In this document: positions 10,034 through 20,499 of the stretch, piece by piece
How positions within the stretch are numbered: position 1 is the stretch's first letter
Layout: each line of letters opens with the position of its first letter
Assembly: GCA_029204225.1 (NCBI GenBank)
Contig: CM055107.1
Location: 8,797,472 to 8,861,471, forward strand
Length of the DNA stretch: 64,000 bases
Direction of reading: 5' to 3'
Source: Diphasiastrum complanatum
Lineage: Eukaryota > Streptophyta > Lycopodiopsida > Lycopodiales > Lycopodiaceae
The notes under the pieces: generated by a model
What the model was told of the DNA's origin: nothing
Databases searched by the model: none
Seen by the model: the letters and a program-made list of their open reading frames with translations, nothing else
Position numbers and translations under genes: made by a program

Positions 10034-10853
10034 TGTGAGAAATTGGCAAAAATTTAGCTTGGTATTTTTTATGATAGAAGTTTGTAAGTGAATCTCACAT
10101 GTGTGGAGGATGTTCCCACGTGTGGAGAATTGTAAAGTAAATCAAAATGTTTGATATAGGGGTCTCATAGAATTTCATAGTCAAGCATTTAGGTGTAGGA
10201 TGTTGATAGGGTCAAATTTGACATAGATGGCAAATTATCCATTTCCACTTGTAATGCCAATATTGAGCCAAAATAGAGCCAAACTTGTGCCAATTAGAGT
10301 GTAGACAAGTGTCATGCTTTTGTTTGATGAAGCTTAAGAGGTCCAATAGGATTTAGAGGTGGAACCTTGTGAGGTCCAATAGAAAATTGAGGTGTGCTTG
10401 AATATAGTCCAATAGAATTTAGAGGTGCATGGATCAATGGTCCAATAGGATTAAGAGGTGGCAAAGTGTGATCCAATCATAGTTAAGCATAGTGGTAGCT
10501 CATGAATCTATTAGTATCATTGTACTCCTCCTTTTGGATCTAATTGATTTTGAGATTGAGTGGATTTTGAGTGTCATTGAATTTCTAGCTTTCTCTCTCT
10601 ACCTGAGAGCTCATGATGGTTTTTCTCTCTCTACCCGAGGAGAGCAGCTTGTTTTTACTTAGAATACTTTTGGAACACTTCCCACACGTGTGAGTGAGAG
10701 TTGTAAGTGATTGAATGCATGTAGTAGTGTGTTTTTGCCATAGAATTCAAGATTGATCTTGAATCTCAATCTAGTCTTGATCTTGGTGCATCTACACACC
10801 TTAGGAGATCACAAGTACATGTAGTGGACAGTCCACACGTGTGAAATTCAACA
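10034..10853 (+). repeat. 5' LTR of young copia element
   Basis: Starts TGTGAGAAATTGGC and ends GTGTGAAATTCAACA. It contains five CCAAT words at roughly 34-bp spacing (about 10339-10475) within the repeated phrase GTCCAATAG...AGAGGTG, and several CACGTGT/ACACGTGT words. It supplies promoter and polyadenylation signals for the element. Confidence 0.92.
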
Positions 10854-10865
10854 TGGTATCAGAGC
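10854..10865 (+). other. Primer binding site (initiator Met tRNA type)
   Basis: TGGTATCAGAGC follows the 5' LTR without a gap. This is the standard plant copia PBS, complementary to the 3' end of initiator methionine tRNA. Confidence 0.93.
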
Positions 10866-11610
10866 CTACCTAAGGTTACCATGCATTTTGATCCATTTGA
10901 GTGAAAACTATTCATCAATCTTGAGCTAGAAATTGTCAAGGCCCATTTTCCTAGCTATCTTGTTCAATTTTGGATCAAAAGAGATAAAAAGGACATTGAT
11001 TGGGTCTGACCTGGTAGTGTATGGAATCAGGTGCTCAGACACGTGTGAGGAACATCCAATTTCAGTTTGGGAGTTCTCTTTCATGTTTGATCCAAAAAAC
11101 TTGCTAGATAGCTTGTCTTGAAGCTATTTTTGTCTAGTTTCTGATGCAATCAGTTTCATTCCATTTGGTTGAGCCAATCAAAAGTTATAAGCTTTTGAAG
11201 AGGGTTAGGCAGGGCACCTAGACCTGGGTGGACACATTTGGTTTGGTCAAAAGATTGCTTGTTTGATCCAAAATCACAGTTGAATGCTTACCAATCTCAT
11301 CTATATGTGATCTAGGCACTGTTTTGAGATCTTAGCCATTTTGTTTCATGCAATATCATTGTATTTGAGTCAAATTTGGTTTCTTAGTATATTTCACACG
11401 TGCTAAGAGTGTTTGATCCTAACTTTGCCCATACTCCATCATTTGATGTGAAGTAGATCTAGTTTTGGAGAGATTGAGATAGCTAGTGAGAATCATCTCA
11501 CAGTTTGTTGCAAGATCTTGCATAGGAGATGGTAGCACACCATTATTGGATCCTATAGTGAGAGAGAAGCAACATCTTTTGTTCATCACTTTTATCTATC
11601 TCCACTTTAC
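10866..11610 (+). other. Leader of the young copia element
   Basis: About 745 bp of non-coding sequence between the PBS and the gag start codon; no conserved protein. It would hold packaging and dimerisation signals, not identifiable by eye. Confidence 0.6.
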
Positions 11611-14157
11611 ATGACTTCAATGAGTTCATACTTGTTGCAACCAAGTGAGAGATTGTCTACTTCCAATTATTCAATATGGAAGTTGAGGATGGAGTCCATC
11701 TTGATACTCCAAGATGTGATGGACATTGTACTTGAGATTGAGGAGGAGCCTCAAGTCCTTCAAGAAGTACAAAAATACAAGAAGAGAGCTAGGATGGCTC
11801 TCCACTACATTAAGATGAATGTCTCTAATGAGATATTGAGGGAGATTGGTGATTGTCTTAAGTCCATATATGAGGCTAAGAACACCTCTAGGCTCCTCAC
11901 TCTTAGAAATCAAATATTCCAAAGTAGTCAAAAGAGTGATGAGAGTGCATCTAATTATGTTTTGAGAGTCAAGGATATTCATAGGGAGCTTGCATGTATT
12001 GGTGACTCAATCAATCAAAGTGAGCTAGTCCAAGTCATTCTCAATGGCTTGAGAGATGAATATGACAACCTTGTCCAATCCTATGCTATTAAGGAGGAGC
12101 TACCAAGTTTGGAGGCCCTTCAAAGTGTGCTTATTTCTGAAGAATCAAGACAAGAGTACAAACTCTTGAGGATGGACAAGCTATCACTCAATCATGATGA
12201 TGGCAAAGTTCTATTTGCCAAGCACAAAGAGAGGAGTAAGAAGCAACACCATCACTTCTCTAATGACAAAGCTAAAGACCAAGATAGAGAGGAGGAGGAT
12301 ACCTCTCATGCTTCTAATTCAAATCTCAAGAAGAAGAAGATCAAGTGCTTTTATTGTGGCAAGAAAGGCCATTATGCCACCAATTGCTTCAAGAAGAAGA
12401 ATCAACTCAATCAAGCCAACATCACCTATGAGAAAGAAGACTATATTTCAAGTGATGGAGAAGGCTCTCTTATGGCATCAAGCTTCTCCTCTTCCACCTT
12501 CAACAAGGATGACTCATGGTATATTGATAGTGGAGCATCTTCACATATGTGTGGCTCCAATCACTTTTTTTCATCTATTTTGCCTTATGATGAAGTCAAG
12601 AAGACCATATACTTTGCAAGTAAGCATGAGTGCAATATTGAAGGAGTAGGGATTATTCCCTTGAAGCTTGCATCTTCTAAAGATCTCTTTCTCAACAATG
12701 TTCTTTTTGTCCCAAAGCTTACAAAGAACATCTTAAGTGTTGGCCAACTTCTTGATAGTGGCTTTGATGTCAATTTCAATATTGACAATTGTGTGATTAA
12801 GAAGGATGGTGAGATCCTTGCATATGGATCAAGATTTGAAGGCATCTACAAATTGGATCCAAGTGAGAGTGCAAACTCTCTTGATGTTTCTTATATTTTC
12901 AATATTTCAAAGGAGGAGGATTACACAAGATGCACATATCTTCTCTCTTCAAGTATTATGGTGTATGATTATTCCTTATTATTCAAAGCATATGTTGAGA
13001 AGAAATTCTCATTGAAGATCAAAGCTTTGAGGAGTATTGGAGCTCTTGAAGGAATAGCACCATATGAAGTTTTATTCAAGATGAAGCCTAAGGTTGATCA
13101 CCTTAGTGAACTTGGTAGTGCTTGCTTTGAACATATTCCCTTGGAAACAAGAAGGAAGGATGATCCAAGCTCATGGATCATGATTGGATACTCATCCATC
13201 AAGGAGGCCTTTAGTGTCTTTACACTCTCTATTTCAAATGTGATCGTGAATAGAGATGTCATACTGCATGAAGATTCAATCTTGGAAGTGGCCGAGATCA
13301 AGGCTTCTCAAGAAGCATCACAAGTTATCCTTTTTGAAGGTATTCAAGTTATGATGGGGCCAATGTGTGAGGAGGAGTTTCTTCTTCATATGATTTCAAG
13401 AAGATCTTCAAGATGCATGGCCGAGTCTTTATGGCTCACCTTACATGGCAAAGAGGGGCATCTTTCATGTTGTATCTACTACAACACATTCATATATGCT
13501 TCTCTTCCTTTGCTTGAAATGCTATCTTGCTTCATTGAATTTTTTGGATCTCAAAGTTCAAGAAAAGCTATACTAGTTTTGTATGATGCTTATGGTATGG
13601 ACATGTTTCTTGTCATTATTGACTTAGATGTGTTTCCAATACTTTTTGAAAGCAAGATATTGTATTGTCAAAAGTATGCTCTTGGTTCTAGTAAGAACAA
13701 GATTGAGCTTGGTACTCACTTTTTTGAAAATCATGTTTTCACATGTTTTGAGGCAAATTGTAAACTCCTCTTGAGATTAAGTGAAGCATCCAAAGTGGAC
13801 ACTTACATCCTTGAGAGAGTAACTAGCCTAAAAAAGATCAAGATAGTCTTTGATATCAAGATTAGATCCATCATGGATATAGTTCATTATATGTGGACTA
13901 GTCAAGCTAGAAAGCATAATCTTGATAATCATCATTGTTTCACACCTTATGATCTTGATCTCCATAATCCTTATGAGGCTTGGAAGCCTCAGATTTCTCT
14001 ATTTATGCTGCATCCATCATGCAAGTGGAACTTTCAAGGCAAAGATCATCATCAAGCATGGAGGAAGCCCATGATAATAGTGGCATATTGGTGGAGCACT
14101 CTTCAAAGGCATTGGCAAGAGATCTCTACCAAAGAAATCTTATCATGGATATGGTGA
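11611..14157 (+). CDS. Copia-derived chimeric polyprotein: Gag, protease, integrase scraps, unknown tail
   Basis: One uninterrupted 848-codon frame. Residues ~12-200 form a UBN2-type copia Gag (LSTSNYSIWKLRMES; LNGLRDEYDNLV). A CCHC zinc knuckle is at ~246-259 (CFYCGKKGHYATNC). The aspartic protease active site is D306-S-G (WYIDSGASSHMCG), followed by typical copia sequence (LFVPKLTKNILSVGQLLDSG). Normal copia would continue with GAG-pre-integrase, integrase, reverse transcriptase and RNase H. Here only integrase pieces remain: a stretch around 458-475 (FKAYVEKKFSLKIKALRS) lacking the catalytic DNGGEY part, and its downstream end (APYEVLFKMKP; VIVNRDVILHEDS). Residues ~560-848 match nothing I recognise. 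Start chosen as the first ATG of the Gag frame. The product could assemble particles and self-cleave but not copy or integrate itself. An open frame this long despite lost enzymes suggests a recent origin or selection on Gag/protease. Confidence 0.85.
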   Translation: MTSMSSYLLQPSERLSTSNYSIWKLRMESILILQDVMDIVLEIEEEPQVLQEVQKYKKRARMALHYIKMNVSNEILREIGDCLKSIYEAKNTSRLLTLRNQIFQSSQKSDESASNYVLRVKDIHRELACIGDSINQSELVQVILNGLRDEYDNLVQSYAIKEELPSLEALQSVLISEESRQEYKLLRMDKLSLNHDDGKVLFAKHKERSKKQHHHFSNDKAKDQDREEEDTSHASNSNLKKKKIKCFYCGKKGHYATNCFKKKNQLNQANITYEKEDYISSDGEGSLMASSFSSSTFNKDDSWYIDSGASSHMCGSNHFFSSILPYDEVKKTIYFASKHECNIEGVGIIPLKLASSKDLFLNNVLFVPKLTKNILSVGQLLDSGFDVNFNIDNCVIKKDGEILAYGSRFEGIYKLDPSESANSLDVSYIFNISKEEDYTRCTYLLSSSIMVYDYSLLFKAYVEKKFSLKIKALRSIGALEGIAPYEVLFKMKPKVDHLSELGSACFEHIPLETRRKDDPSSWIMIGYSSIKEAFSVFTLSISNVIVNRDVILHEDSILEVAEIKASQEASQVILFEGIQVMMGPMCEEEFLLHMISRRSSRCMAESLWLTLHGKEGHLSCCIYYNTFIYASLPLLEMLSCFIEFFGSQSSRKAILVLYDAYGMDMFLVIIDLDVFPILFESKILYCQKYALGSSKNKIELGTHFFENHVFTCFEANCKLLLRLSEASKVDTYILERVTSLKKIKIVFDIKIRSIMDIVHYMWTSQARKHNLDNHHCFTPYDLDLHNPYEAWKPQISLFMLHPSCKWNFQGKDHHQAWRKPMIIVAYWWSTLQRHWQEISTKEILSWIW

Positions 14158-14274
14158 GGGTGCTGCTATCATGGATCCCTTGGCTGATCTTCACTTCTTA
14201 TGCATACCAAAGGATCCACTCAAAAAGATTTTCAAACTTCTCAAGTGATCTAGTACCTTTCCAAGCTATTTTTT

Positions 14275-14280
14275 GAGGAG
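14275..14280 (+). other. Polypurine tract of young copia element
   Basis: GAGGAG lies immediately before the 3' LTR start TGTGAG. Short but correctly placed to prime plus-strand synthesis. Confidence 0.65.
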
Positions 14281-15100
14281 TGTGAGAAATTGGCAAAAAT
14301 TTAGCTTGGTATTTTTTATGATAGAAGTTTGTAAGTGAATCTCACATGTGTGGAGGATGTTTCCACGTGTGGAGAATTGTAAAGTAAATCAAAATGTTTG
14401 ATATAGGGGTCTCATAGAATTTCATAGTCAAGCATTTAGGTGTAGGATGTTGATAGGGTCAAATTTGGCATAGATGGCAAATTATCCATTTCCACTTGTA
14501 ATGCCAATATTGAGCCAAAATAGAGCCAAACTTGTGCCAATTAGAGTGTAGACAAGTGTCATGCTTTTGTTTGATGAAGCTTAAGAGGTCCAATAGGATT
14601 TAGAGGTGGAACCTTGTGAGGTCCAATAGAAAATTGAGGTGTGCTTGAATATAGTCCAATAGAATTTAGAGGTGCATGGATCAATGGTCCAATAGGATTA
14701 AGAGGTGGCAAAGTGTGATCCAATCATAGTTAAGCATAGTGGTAGCTCATGAATCTATTAGTATCATTGTACTCCTCCTTTTGGATCTAATTGATTTTGA
14801 GATTGAGTGGATTTTGAGTGTCATTGAATTTCTAGCTTTCTCTCTCTACCCGAGAGCTCATGATGGTTTTTCTCTCTCTACCCGAGGAGAGCAGCTTGTT
14901 TTTACTTAGAATACTTTTGGAACACTTCCCACACGTGTGAGTGAGAGTTGGAAGTGATTGAATGCATGTAGTAGTGTGTTTTTGCCATAGGATTCAAGAT
15001 TGATCTTGAATCTCAATCTAGTCTTGATCTTGGTGCATCTACACACCTTAGGAGATCACAAGTACATGTAGTGGACAGTCCACACGTGTGAAATTCAACA
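14281..15100 (+). repeat. 3' LTR of young copia element
   Basis: 820 bp, nearly identical to 10034-10853. The differences seen by eye are single-base changes near positions 90, 180, 600, 710 and 755 of the LTR. It is followed by the duplicated TAAAG. Confidence 0.92.
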
Positions 15101-16430
15101 TAAAGCACTGCGATACCACTGCCACTGCCCTCCTTGATACTCTCTGTCTCACCTATAACGAGCTTAGAGCCCTTTACACAAATGCCACCAGTACCAACCT
15201 GCCATGCTCATCGTCTGTTACAATGCAGCCTTGGCACATTATAGTGCCATTGTCCAAGATTCATCCATTCGCCATCCATGCCAAATTTTTGACTTTCTCT
15301 TCATTGAATCTGCCTCCACCTTCGACTACCAGGAACTCCATCTCACTTTCTCCAATTTCAACTTCCAAACTGGTGGAAAACGCACCTTCGACCAGGATCT
15401 TCAGTACGTCTCACAAGCCAAAGACACCACCTCTCTTCAAACCGATCCTAACATGCCTCCTCTCAATTTTTCCAACTCACCACCTCGTCCCATTTTGTCT
15501 CCTGTCACTTCTTCACCACCCCCCACCGCCTTTTCGCCCCCCAAAATTTGATCTTCCTTCCACATCCACTATTCCTCCATGCCTAGTCGACAACCTTCCT
15601 GATCTTGTGGCAGTTTACAAACACTGGTACAATAAGGTGCTTTCAGTACCTGATTGAGAGCAGTCGGCACTCTTCATCCAAAAATATCTGGATTTTAAGA
15701 CCAGAGGTGGCTATCAATTACCTAAAAAGCTCAAGGAGATCCTCAAGAAGAAATCGGCCTATATCTTGTCACTTTTGCATGCCCAACCAGAGTGGAGGAA
15801 GGTGGTATTCTTGCGCAAACTAGAGATGATCAAAGAATATCTTATGGCTCCTATGATTTTACGAGTAGATCCATCGTACCATCTGATGTCCAGACGAGGA
15901 GCTTGGTCAACATTGAAGACTCCAAGCATCAAGGCCTATAATTGCCCAGTAATAAAATTAGAAAAGGGTTGGAGCACAATGGTCAGTTTCCAAAGGGCCT
16001 CAACAGCTTTATGAATGGCGCGACTAACTCTCCATATCCCGTCATACTAGAAGCCTACTACAATGTGGAGACCCTGCTTACAGCTGCAAAGGTGGAAACT
16101 AGGTGGGATATGTGCTTTAGCAAGAACTACTTCCACCCAAATAAAACCTTCAAAATGTCGGCCATCATGGATCAAATTCCATTGTACTGGACCTACCATC
16201 GCTTGTCTACCACATCATTTGTCAATATTGCGGGGTTGGAACGATGGTACATGACCCGGTTCCTTGAGGATATGCACCCAGCATTCAACCCAATCTGCTC
16301 GCAATCCACGATGTGCAGCCAACTGTAGTCCCATTTTGTTCGCATCGTTGTAGACACTCATTGAAAGACCCGTGATGCCGAAGATGCGAAGGGCCAACAA
16401 CTAGAAAAGGCTCTCATATCACCACCTTGT
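15101..16430 (+). pseudogene. Unit A coding part: decayed copy of an unrecognised repeated ORF family
   Basis: Homologous to 38814-39800 (unit B) and, more distantly, to 31306-31745. Piecing frames gives a protein that begins near KHCDTT, has a Pro/Ser-rich middle (about 15450-15560), and then a conserved block: HWYNKVLSVPD, a stop, EQSALFIQKYLDFKTRGGY, then LSLLHAQPEW. It continues downstream (FPKGLNSFMNGATNS, YNVETLLTAAKVETRW, FSKNYFHPNKTF) to about 16330. A stop at 15656 and several frameshifts make it non-functional. I do not recognise the family. Recurrence beside different retroelements suggests either a mobile element's own gene or a host gene spread by them. The copia insertion split it at 10033/15101. 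Confidence 0.6.
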
Positions 16431-16442
16431 ATCTTATCTTTC

Positions 16443-16469
16443 TATATATATATATATATATATATATAT
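16443..16469. repeat. (TA)n microsatellite
   Basis: About 13 TA dinucleotides, at the junction between unit A and the copia gag relic. Confidence 0.9.
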
Positions 16470-16515
16470 CTGCTGGTGTGAGGTCTTCGAACAAGGACTT
16501 ACATGAAATCATGTG

Positions 16516-17460
16516 CTAAGAAGCACCAGAATCAAAATACCAATCAAATGCATCTCTAATGGGTACATCTTGTATCATTAGCAGTGTTGGCTCTTCTCGA
16601 GAGGTTCTAATAGAATCATACCCTCCATCCTGATGCATCTTCTTCTTTGCTTCATTATGCTTGAGAACTCGACAATCCTTGATGTCGTGGTTGGTTCTAT
16701 TGCAGTATTTGCAAAAGAATCTGGTCTTTGGCTTTTGATGTTGTCGATTGTGCTTTTGTGATTGCTGGTCTGAATCAGTTTGCTCAACTTTCGTCTCAGC
16801 TTTTGTCTTCTTGTCCTTCAAAGATTTCTTCTTCGGGAGCTGTTGCTTATTCGAATAGAGAGCAACTATTTTCGAATTCGACGTGGATAAGCTTTTTCTT
16901 CTTACTTCTTTCTACAATAAACTTGTTGTCATCTTTTGCAAAGATAGGTCATGAGTATAACTAAGTAGTGATACTAGGTTGTCGTAAGAGGGAGGAAGAC
17001 TAGACAAAAGAGACATGTTATCATCTTTGTTTGATATTGACGAACCTACTACTGCTAACTGATTGAGTAGCTATTTGAAATCATTTATCTGATCAGTGAA
17101 TGAGATTCTTTCACTCATCTTCAATGACAGGAACTTCTTCCTCAAGAAGAGACGAGTCGATACATTTGTCATTTTGTATAGACCAATAAGAATGTCCCAT
17201 GCTTCTTTGGAGCTGAAACAATTAGCTATGTGAGCTATTTGTGAATCTTTAAGATTCAGAGATACAATGGCAAGACCTTTGCCATCCTTAGCTTCCCAGA
17301 TGGTCAACATGTCAGGTTCAGTCGTGTTGGCTATCAAACCATTGATGTATCCCCAGAGTTCTTTTCATGTGAGTATCATCTTCATCTTGAACTTCCACAT
17401 GCGGAAGTCATCACCATTGAACTTGTTGATCAAGCAGATTTTTGAAGATGTTCCTTCCGT
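16516..17460 (-). pseudogene. Copia gag relic, truncated at the protease
   Basis: The minus strand, from about 17460 downward, encodes a copia Gag: AKDGKGLAIVSLNLKDSQI, EAWDILIGLYK, TDQINDFK. Then comes a zinc knuckle CKYCNRTNHDIKDC (about 16690-16650), and finally FDWYFDSGAS, the start of the aspartic protease, where homology stops at about 16520. At least one in-frame stop (after NDFK) breaks it. Upstream in its sense are a PBS (17518-17529) and an LTR. Gag binds element RNA and forms the particle. The element lost all of pol, possibly at the (TA)n tract. Confidence 0.85.
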
Positions 17461-17517
17461 AATGAATGATCTAAATATAGTAAATAGTTTTAAATACTAA
17501 TAGTAGTTTGGAACAGG

Positions 17518-17529
17518 GCTCTGATACCA
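17518..17529 (-). other. Primer binding site (initiator Met type), minus strand
   Basis: GCTCTGATACCA on the plus strand is the reverse complement of TGGTATCAGAGC. It is three bases from the LTR edge at 17533 and upstream, in sense, of the copia gag relic. Confidence 0.88.
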
Positions 17530-17532
17530 CTC

Positions 17533-17880
17533 TGTTGGAATATGCTCGAATAGATAAGGTGCGGAATAAGAAACAGAGCTCTCACATAGAAAAATTTAAT
17601 AGGAACTTTACCAAAACTACTACATCAACATTGACTTAGATCGAATGGAGGAATGTCTTGGTAGGTGTCAAAGACAACCATGAAGGTAGTGAAACAATTA
17701 GGTGTCTGAGACAGCCATGTTTTCTTCGAGATTGGACATTTTGAAATGTGTGAGCATCTACTGAGAAAGAAAACAATCAGAAAGCATTTGTAGTGGAACA
17801 CACATAAGAAAATAGAGAATCTGAATAAAATAATTGTGAATACAATGATCAGATCACGGTCTAGTTAGAAATCAGCTTGT
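17533..17880 (-). repeat. 5' LTR of the minus-strand copia relic (outer edge uncertain)
   Basis: The inner edge is clear: in sense the LTR ends TTCCAACA, followed by GAG and the PBS. The outer edge is not clear, because another LTR in the opposite orientation lies immediately to the right. Confidence 0.5.
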
Positions 17881-17899
17881 GATCTGATTCATTAGTATA

Positions 17900-18321
17900 A
17901 GCTCTAAATGTGATGATGTAATTAGTGTACAGTTTATTTGGTTTACTGTATATGGTTGTGATCGGGACGTGACCTGTTAAGATATATTCATTGGGCATTG
18001 ATCCCGTAGATGGCTACTTGGGTTAGTCGGGTAGCCACGCATAGGAAGAATTAGCCTGTACAGAGTTTTTTTCAGTACTTGCTATACTTGGGGGCATGTC
18101 CCAAGTTTGTCGGTCGAATTTGGCCAACCTTAGTTTGACAGGTGGTAGGCCAGTTTTAGGACACCTGCCTTTTCATGCAGTTTGTGAGTACTCTATATGT
18201 ACAGCGTTTCTTTGTAATCTATTAAAACTTTTGATGTGCCATCTTTGAGAGCTTGTGAGGACTGGCTATGGTGATTGTGTGATGTGATCTACATACTGCA
18301 CTAGATTCTATCGGAATTTCA
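17900..18321 (+). repeat. LTR in plus orientation preceding a PBS (left edge uncertain)
   Basis: The sequence ends GGAATTTCA followed by ACT and TGGTATCAGAGC. A TATA-like CTATATGTA lies near 18195. It is the 5' LTR of a plus-strand element whose coding part is mostly gone or is the Ty3 relic at 20500. The left edge cannot be fixed. Confidence 0.5.
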
Positions 18322-18324
18322 ACT

Positions 18325-18336
18325 TGGTATCAGAGC
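18325..18336 (+). other. Primer binding site (initiator Met type), plus strand
   Basis: TGGTATCAGAGC three bases after the LTR end. Together with the oppositely oriented PBS at 17518-17529 it defines two head-to-head elements. Confidence 0.85.
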
Positions 18337-20499
18337 GTCAGGGTGATGCAGGTATGCACGATTCGGTGGAGCTATGGGATAGCATCTTTCACCAGGATCT
18401 TCGGTCGGAGCTTCGGGGAAGATCAGAACGATCGTCGTAGGTGGATTCCGGGGAGAATTCACGGAGAAACTTGCAGTTTCAATGGTTTCAGAGAAATCAT
18501 CGGTGACGGATATGTTATTCACTGTGTGGACAGTCGTTTGGTGCAACGGGACTTGAAAGGGATTTGCAAAGACAGTGACAGAGAGCCATAGCAATTTACA
18601 GGTCAAATTTGGTTGAAAACGGAGGAAATTTGGGGAATTTTCAGTTTTGTGGGGTCAAGCTGATTTGGGAAATTTCCAAATTTGGGAAATTTGGGAAAAT
18701 TTCAGCTTGTTTGGAGTCAATACCGCACCGATTTCAGAACCGTAAATTGCATCAGGGCACTAGAGGTAGGGTGACCTCACTGTAGAAGAAATCTGCAAGA
18801 GAAAGCTTAGGAAAATACTGAGCAGAGCCTAAGAAATCTCTCTATTTCTCAAGCTAGGGTTTACAGTCACAAAGTAATGGATCTTTGGCTGTAGGATAGA
18901 AATTTTGGATCTATAAAGTGCCATAGAGGGGCATCCTAGCAGCGTGCATCAGGTGTTAGATGGTTGTGGAGTGTCGTGGATCAGCCAAGGAGCTGTAGCG
19001 GATTTGGGACGACTGCCATAGCCATAACATATGAAGGAGGAGTGAAGAGAGAGATGGAGGAGCTCGAGATAGCTCGCGCGCGCCCAACTGACGGAGACTG
19101 TAGTGTTTTGAAGGGGTCCGTGCATCTAAGCACGTGGTTCAACACGCGTAGAATTTGAAGATCATTGGATCGAGCTCCTATTGGATGGACGGCTAAGATT
19201 AATTTCTTGGAGAGAAATCCGGGCCATAGAATGGGATTCCACCATTGAGATGTGGTGAAGTGGGCCCGAAGGGAGGTGAAGTGCAAAGGGCACCTCATTT
19301 TCATTAAAAATTTTCAGCTAAAATGGCTGAAAGGACCCGAAGGGCAGAAAATGCTGTTTCTTCATTAAATTTTTCAGAATGAAAATACAGTTTATTTTGC
19401 AAGGGCAAATGGCAAAGGGGCTAACTATAGCTAGAGGGCACTTTTTTTGGCCATCCTTTGGCCAAAATGACCCCTGAAACTGGCTGCTCAGAGCCAGCAA
19501 ACAGAGCGACGTCACAGAGCAGAGAAAAAGATGTTTTGGGGAGTTTTTGTCACCATTCTATTAAGCGGAGTGCGAGTGACCTAGTGATGGGCTACATTCG
19601 CTATTTGAGTACCGTAGGGCCAAATTTGGGGCTATTTTTGGCTGGTGAAACCTGCTACATGGCAGTACGATGAGGCATTATCATTCGAAATCATTATTAT
19701 TTACTCTTGACAAGGGGCAAATGGTAGCGGAATTGTGTGGAGAAAGCTAGTTTTGGCGACAGAAGTGCAGTTTGGCGTCGTGACTACTCATCATTGGCGA
19801 CAATTTTGAGAGGGCAAGCAATCAGAGGTGAGAGGTAGGCATGGTATGCCGGTTACAAGTGAAAAATTCTTGTGATCAGATTCAAGTTTTGGGGTTCGAA
19901 CCAACCAACGTCAAGTGGCATTTTGGGGGAACACTCTCACAGGCATGATCGGCGATGGTATTGTCGAGTCAGGTGATAGCTGCATTGATACACGCATCTG
20001 TAACTTGGAAATTTCTCGGGCATCTTGGAGGTACACACATATTGGCGGTCACAGGTGATGGAGGTGCAAAGTGGTGCTAGTTGGAAGCCATTGGGCAAGA
20101 TAACAGACTTGCATTGGACGAGCTATGTGTGGGACACGCAGAGAATGAAGAACAGGTCAATAATCACACTTTGGATGCTCTTGGTGAGTGGTGAGTGTGA
20201 TGTTTTTGCGGTTTTGCAGTCGGCAAGTCAATTTTGATCAAGCCATTTTAGTTGTGGAGCAATGTATCAGGTTTGTCATCGAAGAAATACACTTCAACTG
20301 CCAGTTTGGATAAGTCAAGTCAATTTGCCATATCAGTATTGCATCCAGGATGCAGATTCCAGCAATGAAAGGGTGCAGATCATTTGGTTTGGTCCATGGA
20401 AGATCTCACAGGTTCACTTGGAGAGATATTGGCATGCACAGTTATGTGAGGGACTTGATGGTGGCTTTGGAGTTCACTTCTCAGTGTATTCTCATTTTC
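18337..20499 (+). other. Internal region with no recognised protein
   Basis: About 2.1 kb between the plus-strand PBS and the Ty3 pol relic. It has short open frames only, with no Gag, zinc knuckle or protease motif that I can find. Either the front of the element is deeply decayed or this is foreign sequence. Confidence 0.4.

Larger units (their letters stand above)
10034..15100 (+). mobile_element. Young, complete but apparently non-autonomous Ty1/copia element
   Basis: A 5067-bp element with 820-bp LTRs (10034-10853 and 14281-15100), flanked by TAAAG duplications. By eye the LTRs differ at about five sites (0.6%), so insertion is recent relative to everything around it. The PBS (10854-10865) abuts the 5' LTR and a short polypurine tract (14275-14280) abuts the 3' LTR. 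Between them is a 745-bp leader and one open frame of 848 codons. The frame contains Gag, zinc knuckle and protease but only scraps of integrase and no recognisable reverse transcriptase or RNase H. It must therefore have been mobilised in trans by an autonomous relative, or the missing parts were lost in a master copy. Confidence 0.9.

Noticed and set aside
11671-13301. Antisense and alternate-frame ORFs inside the copia polyprotein
   Set aside because: Shadows of the 848-codon frame.
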